From the NCBI RefSeq assembly GCF_009727055.1, contig NC_052357.1, positions 81,522,345-81,586,344 of the forward strand: DNA of 64,000 nucleotides. The letters are read 5' to 3'. Each line of letters starts with the position of its first letter. The first letter of the stretch is position 1. Below, piece after piece: positions 21,513 through 34,065 of this stretch. The notes beneath the pieces are model-generated. The model was not told the origin of the DNA. It saw only the letters and a program-made list of their open reading frames with translations, and did not search any database. A program made the position numbers and the translations under genes. This DNA comes from Benincasa hispida. Taxonomy: Eukaryota; Streptophyta; Magnoliopsida; Cucurbitales; Cucurbitaceae.

Positions 21513-24500
21513 TTTTAGGAAATAGATTTTGGTGTCACGAATATATCGGTTGACTTACAGGAGTAAATGCCTAAGAGCGAATGGTTTTCAATTAGGCGTG
21601 TGCTGTGGGTGTACAGAATGAACGCATAATCATTATAACAGAAGAAACTTTTTTTAAAAAAAATTAAAATTAAATTAATTTACCTTTTTGGGATTTTTTT
21701 AAAAAAAAAAAAATTAAAATACAATGTTTTGGGTTTGTTTATACTTTGGTATATACCATATCACATGCCGTACATGCACCGGGTCTGATTCCTGGTTCAT
21801 TGTATAAATATCATTTTTACTCTCTTTTTTTTTGTGTGTAATTAATTAACATTTATTACTTTCAAGTGGATTAATGGAACCAATCCAATTCCAACTATTT
21901 ATGATTCTCGTGAAATTTTTAATATCATGCTTTATTACTTTTATCTCTTGTAACCAGTTTCATTTTCTTTTTCTTTTTAAAAATTTTATTCAATATATTT
22001 TTCATAGTCATCCTTTTCCAATAATATTCTTCTCTAAGACCCTTTATTTTGTTTTTTTTTTCATTACGCTTCCCTTTTATCATTCTCTCCGTGAAAAGAA
22101 ACAAATTCACCTGGTTGTTTCTACACACATGAATCATGAAATAAACTTTTATCTTATCCATTACACATCTTGATCTTTCATCATATTTATACTTTCTTTT
22201 ACTAATCATACTTAATACAATAAATAAGTATTACCTTAATCATGTCGAGAAAATAACTCATGTTTTTTTTTTTTTTTTTACTTTAAAGGTACTTATAATT
22301 GTGAATATATATATATATATATATATGCATGCATGAGATGCATATTAAAAAAAAGAAAAAAAAAAAAGAAAGAACATTTTGTAAAATCATTGTAATATAT
22401 AGCATGGGTTATCAGTAGTCTTTCCTTTTAGCATTAGGTGTATTTCTTGGCTCATTGCAAAGAGATGGGCAAGGTATGGAGAGTGTACTCTTGGGGATGG
22501 TCTTTTAACTTATGCCTATTACAAATAAATTGGTTTCGCCTCCACCAAAAAAGTGCAATTTTTATAATAGAGTATTCGATAACATGAGTTTTATTTCAAA
22601 ATTAATTGACAATGAAATGAGTAACTTATCCATCTTATTAAGATTATGAGATCCCTCCATTTTTTTAATGTAGGATCTCCTTCACATGCTTTTTTAAGAT
22701 GACGTTCTTTGGGTTCACCATTATTGGGTTTTTATTTTTTTTTACTGAATGTTTGTTTGGGTTTCATGGACTATGATATAATATTAAGATCGTATGAGGT
22801 TTCTTTTCAAAATCAATTGGCAGTGAGAGAAATAACTCATATATCTTATTAAGATTGTGAGTTCCTTTCACTTTTCTAAGGTGGACTCTACTTAACATAG
22901 AGAAGAGATTGGTCTATCTTGCATCATTTGACACATTAAACTGTGTATAAGCCTAAAAACAAGTTTCTAAATGCTAAAGTGTTGATATACTGATAAATTT
23001 ACCCATCAATTTAAGCTTTTGGGTCGTAGTCGATGATTTAACATGGTATCAGAGAATGATCATGTCCAATATTCAAACTCGTGCAATATTATTTGCTCCC
23101 CAATTAATATTGATTTTCATTTGTTGGGTTTTCTAAAGATTTTGAAGCCCACGAGTGAGAAGAGTGTTACCTTGTTGGGTCTTCTACAATTTTCAATGCA
23201 CAACTTAAGCTTTTGGGACAATTTGTGATATAATGCTAAATTTCAATTTTATGTCCAATAAAAATGGTTTGGTACTTCTAAGTTTTTATTCAATAAACCT
23301 GAATTAAACATTTTTCTATCAAGTATGTGTTTTTCTTATTCATCATTTATGCACACTATGTTGGGTTTTTGGCAAAATATTAGAAATGTATTTTGTTCCA
23401 CATCGGTTAAATTGAATGGGAATGGACTTCAAACCTATAATTACCTCTAATTTCAAGTCATCGAAGAAAGACTTTAAGCTTAGTGTACTAATTCTAATTA
23501 AATACCTTTGTGAGTAGTAAAAAATTTTGAGAGAGTGCTTCTGCAGTAAAATGGAAGGTATTTCCCAACACACTAAACACAAAATTGGGAGTTTAAGACT
23601 TTATGTAAAATTTAGTTTTATATCAATAACTTGTTATATACAAAATTAAAAGTTTTAAGACATATCAAACACAAACTTAAACGTTGAAGATTATATTAGA
23701 TATTTTATTTTATTTTTAATTTAAAAAGTAAACTGGCGTAAACTTAAGTTTAAAGAGATCAAAATTGGTTAAATTTAACTAAAAATTCGATTATAAAATC
23801 AAGAATACAAATGAATTGAGTAGAAAGTAGAAACATTATTTGAGTTATTATTAATACTTATAATCAGACACACTTTTGGTAATTAATAAAGGAGAAAAAG
23901 GAGCAATTCCCTTTTAATGGCTTATGAATTGATACTTAAGAAAAGAATTTAATACAAAATTCGAAATGAGTGGATCTTGGTACAGAAGATTAAAATGGAG
24001 GAGTAAATAATGGTAAACGCAGTTGACCTAGTTTTAAGGATTGGGTGTATGGTACCTTGTCGGTTGGTGAATTAAGATGTAAAGTCCCAAATAATTCTAT
24101 TATCATCTTAATAATATAACCATATATATATTAGTATTATTATTATTTTTTTTATTATTTGAGTTTGCTTTTTCATTTTTTTCCCAATTCTATAAATAAT
24201 TAAATGATGGGAAATGACACCCACACGGTACGGTGGATCCACCGACGAATCCTTAAGTTCAATGCACCCTTTATGGGACTCATAATTATCAATTATTTGA
24301 ATTTCTAGCGACAATTAACCGTCCATTAAACCTTAACTTTAACCCTTCTTTTCTTTTAGAATAAATTAACCTTGTAACATTTCTATCCATTCATTCAACC
24401 GTTATTGGCATGTATTATATTTTTAAAATGGTACATCAAATCCTCCTATACTAATAATAATAATTAAAAAAAACAAATCAGATATTTTAAGAAGTTTTGT

Positions 24501-24648
24501 AGTTAAGGTAGATTTAATTATATATTACTTAACACATTTTTTCATATCTACCATCCTTTTAAAAAAATCTATTGAAATAGTTTTTCTTAATTCTTCTCAG
24601 TCAAGATTCCAATAAGATTTTTACTTTTTTATCATACATCCAAACTAT
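21512..24648. other. Intergenic AT-rich DNA with dispersed repeats
   Basis: No gene was recognised. It holds an (AT)n run at 22305-22327 and a duplicated block of about 100 bp at 22590-22690 and 22810-22915, sharing AAAAT(T/C)AATTG(A/G)CA(A/G)TGA, TTATTAAGATT(A/G)TGAG and a GTAGGATCT/GTGGACTCT end. That block also resembles 4430-4545. TGGTATCAGAG at 23045-23055 looks like a retroelement primer site, but no LTR could be placed around it. The open frame at 21874-22173 is F/I-rich low complexity. Confidence 0.55.
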
Positions 24649-26755
24649 CACTACAAGAAATCAGATCTTTAGCGACGATTTTCTAGCAACTATCTCATAT
24701 TTGTCGTATTATTAGCGACAAAGTACTATGTTCATCACTATGCATGCAAAAACAATGATAAGTTGTAGGCATGCTACAATTAAAACCAATCGCCGCTGCG
24801 TTCAGTGATGAAAAATATATCATTTGACCAATACATTGTAGAATGCGACGAAATGTATATTTGACACATGATCTTTGCAATGAATTGGGCTTTAGTCACA
24901 AGCCTAGTTAATTGGGTGGGTGTTTTAGCGCTTAAGGGTATGCAACGATAGTAATTTTCGTCGCAGCTTGTGACGAATTGGGCTTTAGTTGTAGACCCAT
25001 ATGCGATGATAGCAACGTTCATCACAGCTTGCGACGAAATAGGATTAGTCACAAGCCTTCTTTTTTTCACTTGCTTCCATACATCGTTGATTGTTGATCG
25101 TTCATCCACCATACATTTGAAATTGGGGAGCTCGTTCATCGTTCGTCAAAGAAGCTCTACCTTAGAGGTTTTTCGTCTAAAACTTGGAGGTTTTTCCTCT
25201 GAAACTTGGAGGTTTTTCGTCGTTCATTTGAAACTAAGGAGTTTGTCCATTGTTCGCGGTTACGTGTAGAAAAGGTTGGTATTCATCCGTCGTTTGCCTT
25301 TAATTTCTTCTCATCTATTTCTTAAATCTAGTCAATGGTTATGAATGATTATGGGATCTACCTGAAATACAAATTAATGAACCCGAAGTAGATGTACATC
25401 AATGCATAGATCAAGTTTGAGATTTTGAAATGCAAACACTGCATAGAAGTGATGTAAATCCAACTATGAAAGTAGTGATTTGATTGAGATAGTTTTAGAT
25501 TTGTATGAACAAGTGAAAGATGTATTAGAAGATGATGAGAATGAAGATGACAAGGAAGATGAAGAAGATGATGAAGACGAGGAAGTTGAGAAAGACAATG
25601 AAGAAGAACGACAATAGAGTTGATATGTGCCCATACCTACTATATTGAATATTTTAATCTTTATTTTTATAATGCAATTTTATGTCTAAAATATAATTTT
25701 ATGTTTCAAAGGAAAAGATGTCATCAAATAATGAAGCAAACATCGTAGACATGAGTAATACACCCACTAATAATCAAGTCCGTGGTGTTACACGAGGAGT
25801 AGGATTGCATCATGCGATTGAAACCAGTTGGAAAAATTACAAATATGTTTAGTAATGAGTTTGGAATATTAGTGAGGTGGGTTATCCCCTTGACTTGTAA
25901 AGGAAAAAAAAAAACATATTCTCGAGGACATTTACACCACTATAATAGAACGGTTGTTGGTAAATTAATTTTTTTCAAAACTATATAGTTTATTACACAA
26001 TTATGATGCAATATTAATTAATGATTTTTTTTAAGAATAAATTTGTCATGGTCTGATCTCAACCACCTGTCATGACTAAATTTGATATTTAACTTTTGAA
26101 ATTGTTGAGAATATGTTAATTGTGTTTGAAAATAATTTGATATGTATCTAATTATGTGTGCAAGACTAAATTGGAGCTTGTTGGTGATGACTACATTTTG
26201 GACTTTTTTTTAAGATCACTAATAATTAGGTGATGACTAATTGTGTTCAAGACTTTTTTCTTTTTAAGATCATTAACCGTAGATTTTTTTTTTTAGTAGA
26301 TATGATGGATTTTATAAACATTTTTTAATATATAGTATGATTAAGTTGTACTACAATATATATATTTAAAACATTATTAAAATTTACGACGTAACTAAAA
26401 CGTTGCAAGATTATTACATCGAGAACATATAACAGCGAGCAATGCAATGAACATAGAAACTTTGTAGTATTTAAAAAACGTCTCATATTGCAACTTTTTG
26501 GAAACGTTGCATTGTGCGACTTCTATATCAATGTCGCATAATGTGACTTTTTGAAAACGTTACATTATGCGACTTTTTCATCATGTTGTCGCATCATGCG
26601 ACATTTTCTATCAAAAAGTCGCAAAACACATTCAACGACTGGCCTTTAGCGACTAAAGCGTGCGATGATTTAAATTAGTGGCTAAATCTTTTTTGCAACG
26701 AAATTTTGTTTTTAGCGACGAATATTTTTAATCACAAAAGGCTAAATTTCTAGGT
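24649..26755. mobile_element. CACTA (En/Spm) DNA transposon, degenerate
   Basis: The left end is a textbook CACTACAAGAAA (24649-24660). Subterminal repeats of TTTAGCGAC(G/A) follow in both end regions (24667-24675, 24712-24720, 26647-26655, 26711-26718), together with many TGCGAC/GTCGCA units at 26480-26640 in both orientations. The right end (GGCTAAATTTCTAGGTAA, about 26740-26755) is a decayed version of the expected inverted end, so the target duplication cannot be confirmed. Interior traces of a plant En/Spm transposase are an acidic D/E tract at 25530-25615, RGVTRGVGLHHAIE near 25780-25820, and MFSNEFGILVRWVIPLTCKG near 25845-25900, in broken frames. It is non-autonomous. Confidence 0.75.
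25377..25905 (+). pseudogene. En/Spm-type transposase remnant
   Basis: Read across frame breaks, the + strand gives a D/E-only tract (25530-25615, stop TAG at 25616), then a new start near 25719 with RGVTRGVGLHHAIE and, after a stop, FSNEFGILVRWVIPLTCKGK. This order, an acidic stretch followed by a TRG motif and an NEFG.LVR motif, fits the plant En/Spm transposase family. No long open frame remains. Confidence 0.5.
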
Positions 26756-28376
26756 AAATTCCCAAATCATGTAATCTTCTATAGAATTTGATTCATCATA
26801 TATATTTGATTCATTTATCTTTCTCAAATCATGTAATCTTCCATAATTTTTTTTGAAAATCTTTCCTTCAGAAAAGTCAACCCAACTAATGAAGATTTGA
26901 TACATCATAAATATTAAAAATTTGTATTTTTGAAAATTCTTCATTCAAAAAAGTCAGATAGCTTATGAAGATTTGATTCATCATAGATATTAAAATCAAC
27001 CATTAAAAATTCTAAAATTTCTTTTTGGAAAAAATTACATACAATATTGGGTTTCATCCTAGTCGAGATTCTACTTAAAAAAAACCCACAAAAATTGATA
27101 TAATTTGGATGGATGATAAAAAGAAGTCAATTTTTAAGATTATTTGTGACAATTGAGTAGTTCAGCCAAATAAGTGTTTTCCATGAGACACAAAAGCAAC
27201 CAAAAGAAAATCCTCTTAATTTCTAAAAAGTCTGTTTCCCATTTTTTTTTTTTTTAAAATGTTTGAAATAAATTTATAAATAGGTAACGATTCAATGAAT
27301 TATTTAGATATTTTAAGAACATGTCAAAGTGTCATACACAACTTTTTATTGAAAATTGTGGTCCATTGGAAAAAATATTGAATTTTAGAATCAACATTAC
27401 TTAATTTTGACTATATGATCGATAATTTTGGTATATAATTGACCCGCAATTTTATTAGAGTTGGCAATGGAGTAAAGCGAGGCGAGTCCAAAAATGCCCG
27501 ATCTCCATGGAGATTTGTAGTCTCATTCTCATCCCATTCTTCGTTTTGGAGAGTGCGAAGGAATCGGGAAATCTCCGTTCCGAGATCGGGTACCTGTGAA
27601 AAAAATTTCTCCGTTTATATTTTATATTTTTAATTAATTATTTATTTAAAATCAATTATATTTTGATCTTTATATTGAAATTGTAAATATATTAGATAAC
27701 AAAATATTATTATTGTTTTATTTATTTAAATTACTAATTAAAAATAGATTTTTTATTGTAAATTTAATATAAAGCTAAAAGTTAATTACATTATAAAATA
27801 AAATTATAAAAAGAAAAAAAATGAAAAAGCTACTGCTTTATTTATATATAAAATATATTCAGGGACCCAATTTGTATCTCTAGGTCAAACCGTGGATTCC
27901 CTGTTCAGAATCTGCAAGAATTTTTGCCAACCCTACAAAGTAGAATATAGGATATTACAAAAAAAAAAAAAAAGAAGAAGAAGAAGAAATATAAATTATG
28001 ATTTGATTCTAATTGACGAAATTGTAACACAATATATAAAGTACCACCCTCTCTCAAATTCAAGGTGGTTAAAATAGCAATCAATTTGAGTTTGTGAAGC
28101 AATTGAGTAAAGCAACTAGATGAAAAAGTTTTTGTGAATATATGTGGTTGCCCTGTAGTGAAAATGGATCATAAGAAAACAACGTTGCTTATGAGATGGT
28201 GGCGAATAAAGTGACAGTCATTTCCAACATATTTAGTATGTTCATGGAATGTATCATTTTGAGTAATCTGGATGAGACTAAGATATTGTCATTGTGAAGT
28301 ATAGTAGCAGACTGCTGGAAAATACACATATCAACAAGAAGCTAACAAAGTCATAGTAATTATTTAAAAGAACTGT
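26756..28376. other. Intergenic AT-rich DNA
   Basis: Nothing gene-like. A less AT-rich block at about 27450-27610 (GAGTTGGCAATGGAGT, then ATCTCCATGGAGAT and TCTCCGTTCCGAGATCGGG) looks like a dispersed plant repeat of unknown class. An imperfect duplicate TTCATCATA(T/A)ATATT with AATCATGTAATCTTC occurs at 26765-26845. Poly(A) followed by (AAG)n lies at about 27959-27989. Confidence 0.5.
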
Positions 28377-28613
28377 TTTCAAATATAGGAAAATAAATTA
28401 AAATATTTACAAATATAGCAAAAGTTCATTATCTATCTACGATAAACAATGATAGACCGCGATAGACTACTATCTGTGTCTATCTGTGTCATGATCAACA
28501 CAAATAGTAGTCTATCACGGTTTATCGCAAATAGATTATGATATTTTGCTATTATTTGTAAACATTTAAGTAGTTTTGTCATTTAAATTAATTTTCCTAT
28601 TTAAAATTAACTA
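28377..28613. mobile_element. Fold-back MITE
   Basis: Imperfect inverted repeat with arms of about 100 bp around a short loop near 28473-28505. The left arm reads TAGGAAAATAAATT, TTTACAAATATAGCAAAA, then CGATAAAC, GATAGACTACTAT. The right arm is its reverse complement in the same order. No coding capacity. A related copy lies at 44800-45000. Confidence 0.7.
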
Positions 28614-28693
28614 CTGAATTAATTATTGAAAATTAAATTTGGCTGAATTTAATACTTTATTATTACAGAGTCTTTTTAAATATAAAAGTATTT

Positions 28694-28766
28694 AAAAATA
28701 TTTACACTTTATAGCAAAAAGTTCCAAAACTTTTGGAACTTTTTGCTATAAAGTGTAAATATTTTT
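28694..28766. repeat. Perfect 73-bp palindrome
   Basis: Two 36-base arms, exact reverse complements (28694-28729 and 28731-28766), separated by the single base C at 28730. The arm begins AAAAATATTTACACTTTATA and ends AAAAAGTTCCAAAA. The outer part resembles the arm of the neighbouring MITE (AAATATTTAC..., TAGCAAAA), so it may be a short, very young member of that fold-back family. Confidence 0.9.
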
Positions 28767-30102
28767 TAGATTTTTCTATTTATAAGAATTTTCCTTATTA
28801 TTACATAAAATTGCTATTTATTAGTCGGTTAAAAAAATATTAATCAATTAACTAATAATAGAATAACTTAAATAATCGTGTATACTTGTACTTCTAGTTA
28901 TTTTTTAAATTAAAAACATTGTTTGACTATTTAAAATTAATTAGTTTATATCAACTTCTTTTGTGTATATATATAAGATTTATAATTGATATTAATCAAT
29001 TAGCTAATTAGCTCTTTTATTAACAAAACTATAGAAAAAGAAAGAAAATAGATATTTAAATTAATTATCAATATTATTTTATTAAAAATTGATAATATAA
29101 ATATATGTGATACAAAAAAAGTTAATTGACAATAAAGATATTAAACTGGAGGGTGAGAAATTAATTATTGAAATTAATTTTGATTAATTTTATATTTTAT
29201 AATTGTATAAAAAAAACATAACACATTTTTAGATATCTTATTTTTATATTCATACATAATCAAATATAGTTATCTTTAATTTTAAGGTATTTTATCTTAT
29301 TTCTAGATATTATTATTTCATAAGTATCCATAAAATCTTAAACCAAATTATTCTTTAAAGATAAATATGGAAGAGACCTTTACCGATGGACTTAGAAAAT
29401 ACGGAGGATTTAAAAAAATAATGAAGATACAAAATTTTAGGATAAATATAAACAATTCACTCCGTGATTAAGAAAAGTTAATTATAGCACTAAGATATGT
29501 TTGGACACAAAATGAAAGTTAATTGATAAGTGGTGAGATTAAGATTAAATAAAATATTCTTGGCTTCATCGACAAGTTTTTGTGGGGTTAAATAGATAAG
29601 CATTGACCTTGACACAGTAGCCATATTATAAAAAAAAAATGATGAATGAATTGAATAAAATATAATGTGACGGTCGAGAATAATTAGGTTTAGGTTAAAG
29701 TTAAAATCACTTTAATAAAAGAAAGAGCCAAAAAGAACAACATAAAAGCAAAAAGAGCGCATATATAATTAATTGATGCGCAATTGAAAATGGGTGTTTG
29801 CTTTCTCCTTCTCCCCATAAGTCGTCGTGGTGTGTAACATCTTTTATGACCAAACCACTCCCAAACTATATTCCAAATATTTATCTTGGTTAAATTATAG
29901 TACATACCCTTTCCTTTTGTCATTTGTTTCCAAATATTTCTACTTTTAGAATGGTAATATTATTCTTTTATTTACATTTAACGTATTAAAAATGTATTTA
30001 GAGTCATCGGTGGAGCCACATAGTAGACAGAGACATGTGCCCCCTCGACTTATCGTATTTGCATTTTGATTATATATTTAAAGTAATATTAAACAATATT
30101 AC
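28767..30102. other. Intergenic AT-rich DNA
   Basis: Very AT-rich; no gene, LTR or recognisable repeat boundary seen. The small open frame at 29690-29923 (- strand) has no recognisable features. Confidence 0.55.
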
Positions 30103-30418
30103 TGTGAAATCGAGGAGCACAACAGATATGGAGAAAATATATTATAATAAAATATAAATATAATATAATATAATAATAAAATAAAAATAACTAAAATTAT
30201 GGAAAATTAGTGAAAATTTGAAGTGGATTTCTCATCAATGTGTGATTTTAAGATCCACCAAATGCCACTATTTATAAACAAAGTGGCAAGTATGATATGG
30301 TTTTACATTGACACCAAGCATGAATAACTACAAAGCACATGGACAACATGAAAATTGACACATGACTTTTAGTAAACTAAGCAATGAGCAATTTTTTATT
30401 TTTATAATATTTATAATA
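30103..30418 (-). repeat. Element C 3' LTR
   Basis: About 316 bp, starting TGTGAAATCGAGGAGCACAAC and ending before CTCCCCCTT (polypurine tract on the - strand). It matches 37248-37458. Confidence 0.85.
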
Positions 30419-30434
30419 CTCCCCCTTATATCCC

Positions 30435-30469
<35 letters not shown>
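30435..30469. repeat. (AT)n(GT)n microsatellite
   Basis: Compound dinucleotide repeat just inside the 3' LTR of element C; a likely length polymorphism. Confidence 0.95.
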
Positions 30470-30599
30470 AAATATGACTCGTTAAAACCTTACTAGAAAA
30501 AACCTAATGATATATACTCCTAAAAGAATACAATATATTTACTCCCCCTCAAGAAAACATCACTTACGATCTCTGAATCGCCACATTTCAATATTATGC

Positions 30600-31090
30600 A
30601 CCAATTTTTCAAAAGTTTAGTTGGTAATGTCTTTGTAAATAAGTCTGCAAAGTTACCCTACGAACAAATTTTTTGTACAGTGATAATGTCACCATTTTCT
30701 TCAAGATCATGAGTATATAAAAGCATTGGTGAAATATGTATTGTACTATCTCCTTTAATATATCATCCTTTGATCTGAGCTATGCAAGTTGTATTGTCTT
30801 CGTAATAATATTGTTGGAAGATTTTTATTAGAAGATAAGCCACATGTTTCACGAATATGCTAAGTCATTGATCTTAGCTATACACATTCTTGACTAGCCT
30901 CGTGAATTGCAAGAATTTCAACATGATTTGAGAAAATGGCCGTTGTGGTCTGTTTCACCGTTCACCATGATATAGCAGTTCCTCCACATGTGAACAGATT
31001 ACTTGTTTGCGATCTAACTTTGTGTGAGTCACATAAATATCTATAATCTGCATAACCAACTAGGTCAAATTTGATTTATTTGAATAAAAT
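30600..31090 (-). pseudogene. Element C RNase H region
   Basis: Heavily broken. On the - strand, words such as NHVEILAIHEAS (about 30895-30935) and AGYADYRYLCDSHK-like (about 31025-31065) mark the copia RNase H with its aspartate context. No open frame. Confidence 0.65.
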
Positions 31091-31143
31091 AAACTCATGT
31101 CGATTTTTCCTCAGAGATAATGGAGTATATGCTTAATTCCATT

Positions 31144-31562
31144 TCAATATCTTTTTGTAGGAGAAGAACTATATCTAGCTAATAAATTTATAAAAAATGC
31201 AATATCTTGTCTTGTATTATTAGCAAGATACATAAGTGTATCAATTGCACTAATATATGGTAATTCAGGACCAAGAAGTTCTTCATTATCGTCTCGAGGT
31301 CGAAATATATCTTTCTTTATATCCAATGAACGGACTTCCAATAGAATATTTAATGGATGTGCTTTGTCCATATAAAATCTTTTCAAAATTTTTCCTATAT
31401 AAGTTGACTGATGAATAAATATTTCATATACTAAATGCTTAATTTGCAAACTAAGGAAAAATTTTGTTTTTCTAAGATCTTTCATCTCAAATTCCTTTTT
31501 AAGATATTTTATTGCTTTGAAAACTCTTCGGGAGTTCCAATTATATTCAATTCATCAACATA
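31144..31562 (-). pseudogene. Element C RT, catalytic site to C-terminus
   Basis: The catalytic motif reads YVDE (complement of 31551-31562), where active copia enzymes have YVDD. Then MKDLRKTKFFLSLQIKHLVY, IGKILKRFYMDKAHPLNILL and YISAIDTLMYLANNTRQDIA follow, the RT thumb and connection. Confidence 0.88.
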
Positions 31563-31764
31563 TACAGTTAAAATAGCAAATCATAATTGTCTTTATAAAA
31601 ACACACAGACATATTGGATTATTTTGATATCCCTCTTTCAATAAATATCCACTCAGGTGATTGTATCACATTCATCCTGATTGTTTCAATCCATATAGCA
31701 ATCTCTGTAACTTTATTGAATACAATTCCCGGGATTTTGATGTATATGTTTTAGGTACCTTAAA

Positions 31765-32010
31765 TCATTCTGGGATTCTCATATAAATATCATTATCAAG
31801 AGATCCATATAAATATGCTGTAACTACATCCATAAGATGCATATCAAGATTTTCATATACAGTCAGACCAATTAAATATCTTAGTGTAATTGCATCCACC
31901 ACTGGAGAATATGTCTCTTTATAATCAATACCAGGTCTTTGTGAAAAGCATTGTGCAACTAGTCTTGCTTTGTATCTTGTGACCTTATTATTTTCATTTC
32001 TTTTTCTCAC
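31765..32010 (-). pseudogene. Element C RT, N-terminal part
   Basis: [40 protein letters not shown] and MDVVTAYLYGSLDNDIYMRI cover the RT fingers and first part of the palm. The first catalytic aspartate (MDV) is present. The region up to 31562 is broken by stops. Confidence 0.9.
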
Positions 32011-32093
32011 AAATACTCATATGTATCCCACAGGTTTGGCACCTTCTGGTATTCGGACTACTGGTCAAAAAATCCGCCATTTTGAAAGTGAGT

Positions 32094-32363
32094 TTAATTC
32101 TGCCTCGATTCTTCTTTCCACTGAAGCCAATCTTTTCTATGTCGAAATTCTTCAACAGATTTTAGTTCAGGATCCTCATTTTCAAATATAATATCAAGAG
32201 CAACATTATACGCAAAAATTTTGTCAATTACTACATTAGTTTGATTACATCTTTTCTCTGTCATGACATAGTTTATTGAAATCTCATTATTATCTTTAGG
32301 TATTTCACCTTCCTCACTAGTCATGTTGAGGATTTCTTCATGGATATTTACATCCTCAACCAA
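32094..32363 (-). pseudogene. Element C integrase-RT linker
   Basis: Acidic low-conservation linker ending WLQWKEESRQN, the wording just before copia RT. A run of 15 C broken by one T lies nearby at about 32698-32713. Confidence 0.6.
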
Positions 32364-33086
32364 GTCTTTTTTACTATTAATTATTTTTTATTTTCGAGGA
32401 TTTTTATCTTTGGAACCCACTGGTCAACCACGCTTCTAGCATGTTCCAGACTCATTAGTTACTACTTGTTGTGTTGGGATATCAATTTTTTATGGAACGT
32501 TTACAGCTGATATATGTGACTTAGTTCTTTCTTTGCATCTATAAATGCATATGATAATTGATTTGCTATATTTTTCAAATGAATTATTTTATGAAATTCA
32601 AGTTCATATTTGTTTGTACGAGGATCTAAAGAAGACAATAACAATGCATTCCATGTAATTTCTTCCAATTTCTTAATTCTCCTACTCTTGAAACCAACCC
32701 CCCCCCCCCCTCCCCTTTATCCAAAATTTGTCTCATTAAAATGACAATCAACAAATCGTCAGAAATAACATCACCCTTCAAGGTTCAAGATATTTAATAA
32801 TTGATGAGGAATCATATCCAATATATATTCCTAACCTCCTTTAAGGATCTATCTTAGTGCATTGTGGTGGACCAATTTAGAACGTATACAGTACATCAAA
32901 AAATTCTCAGATGGAAAATATTTGACTCATGACCATAAACTAATTGTAATGCGAGTACTTATGATAAGCTACTGGCCTAATGCGTACAAGTGACGCTGCA
33001 TGCAAAATAGCACGTCCTCATACAGATGAAGGAAGCTCACTCATAAGCAATGGTCTTGCAATTAATTGCAAATGTTTTATAAATGA

Positions 33087-33428
33087 TTATGCTAAACCAT
33101 TTTGTGTATGAACATGAGCTACAAGATATTCAAAACTTATCCCAATTGACATACAATAATTATCAAAAGCTTGGGATGTAAATTCACCAGCATTATCAAA
33201 ATGAATGGTCTTAATTTTATAATCAGGAAATTGGGCTCTTAACTTAATTATTTGAGCAAGTAATCTTACAAATGCAAGATTTCGACTTGATAATAAGCAT
33301 ACGTGTGACCATCTATTGGATGCATCTAATAATACCATAAAATATCTAAATGGTCCACTTAGTGGGTTAATAGGTTTATATATATCACCATGAATTCGTA
33401 CTAAAAATATAAGTGATTTAGTTCCCAC
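33087..33428 (-). pseudogene. Element C integrase core
   Basis: FLVRIHGDIYKPINPLSGPF, YFMVLLDASNRWSHVCLLSS (first catalytic aspartate) and IKTIHFDNAGEFTSQAFDNY (second). It stops after VHTQNGLA, before the third acid. The C-terminal part, 32380-33086, is only readable in fragments. Confidence 0.87.
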
Positions 33429-33505
33429 TTTAGCTGATGATGGTTTAATTATTAATTTGCCTTGAGAGAAAACATCACATAGTAATCATTAGATTGAAGA
33501 ATCTT

Positions 33506-33700
33506 CTAGCTCTTCAATGGGTGTCCACTTGAATTCTCAAAAATTCTTTTCGTCATTATAGACCCTGGATGACCCAATCTATCATACCAAATAGCAAATA
33601 TATCTGGATTCATGAACATCAAGTTCATTGTTGCATATGTTTCAATTACTCGTATATGAGTATAATATAATCCAAAAGATAAAACATGCAACTTTTCCAA
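33506..33700 (-). pseudogene. Element C GAG-pre-integrase domain
   Basis: IWYDRLGHPGSIMTKRIFEN, with the WH.RLGH-type motif (H replaced by Y), and SSGHPLKS at the end. Confidence 0.83.
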
Positions 33701-33804
33701 TATATGTTTTTCATTTGAGATAGTAGAGATAATATATAAATATTCTACATTATGCTTACTATTAGTCTCAATATGATAACTATTGCGATGTATATCTTTA
33801 AAAC

Positions 33805-34065
33805 TTAGAAGATTTCCTTTGACTGACTAGAGAACAATGCATTGTCAATTGTAAATTTTGTTCCTCTAGGCAAAATAATATTTTCTTTTCTAAAATCTTC
33901 AATCAAGCATGCAGAACCTGATATTGTATTTACTTTTGCTTTCAACACTGTCAATTTGGAAAAGTATTTTTTATTTGTAAGTATTGTGTGTGTAGTTGCA
34001 CTGTCTGCTAGACATAGATCTTCTTTGCTCATTTCTGAATCACCCAACATGTGAAAATGATCCAT
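33805..34065 (-). pseudogene. Element C aspartic protease
   Basis: DLCLADSATTHTILTNKKYF carries the protease site as DSA instead of DSG, the variant usual in this copia group. IEDFRKENIILPRGTKF follows. Confidence 0.85.

Noticed and set aside
23043..23055. ATGGTATCAGAG as a retroelement primer site
   Set aside because: No LTR end precedes it and no gag follows; kept only as a remark.
24970..25269. 99-codon + strand frame
   Set aside because: Lies in the CACTA element with TTTTTCGTC/CTTGGAGG repeats; the protein wording is repetitive DNA, not a known domain.
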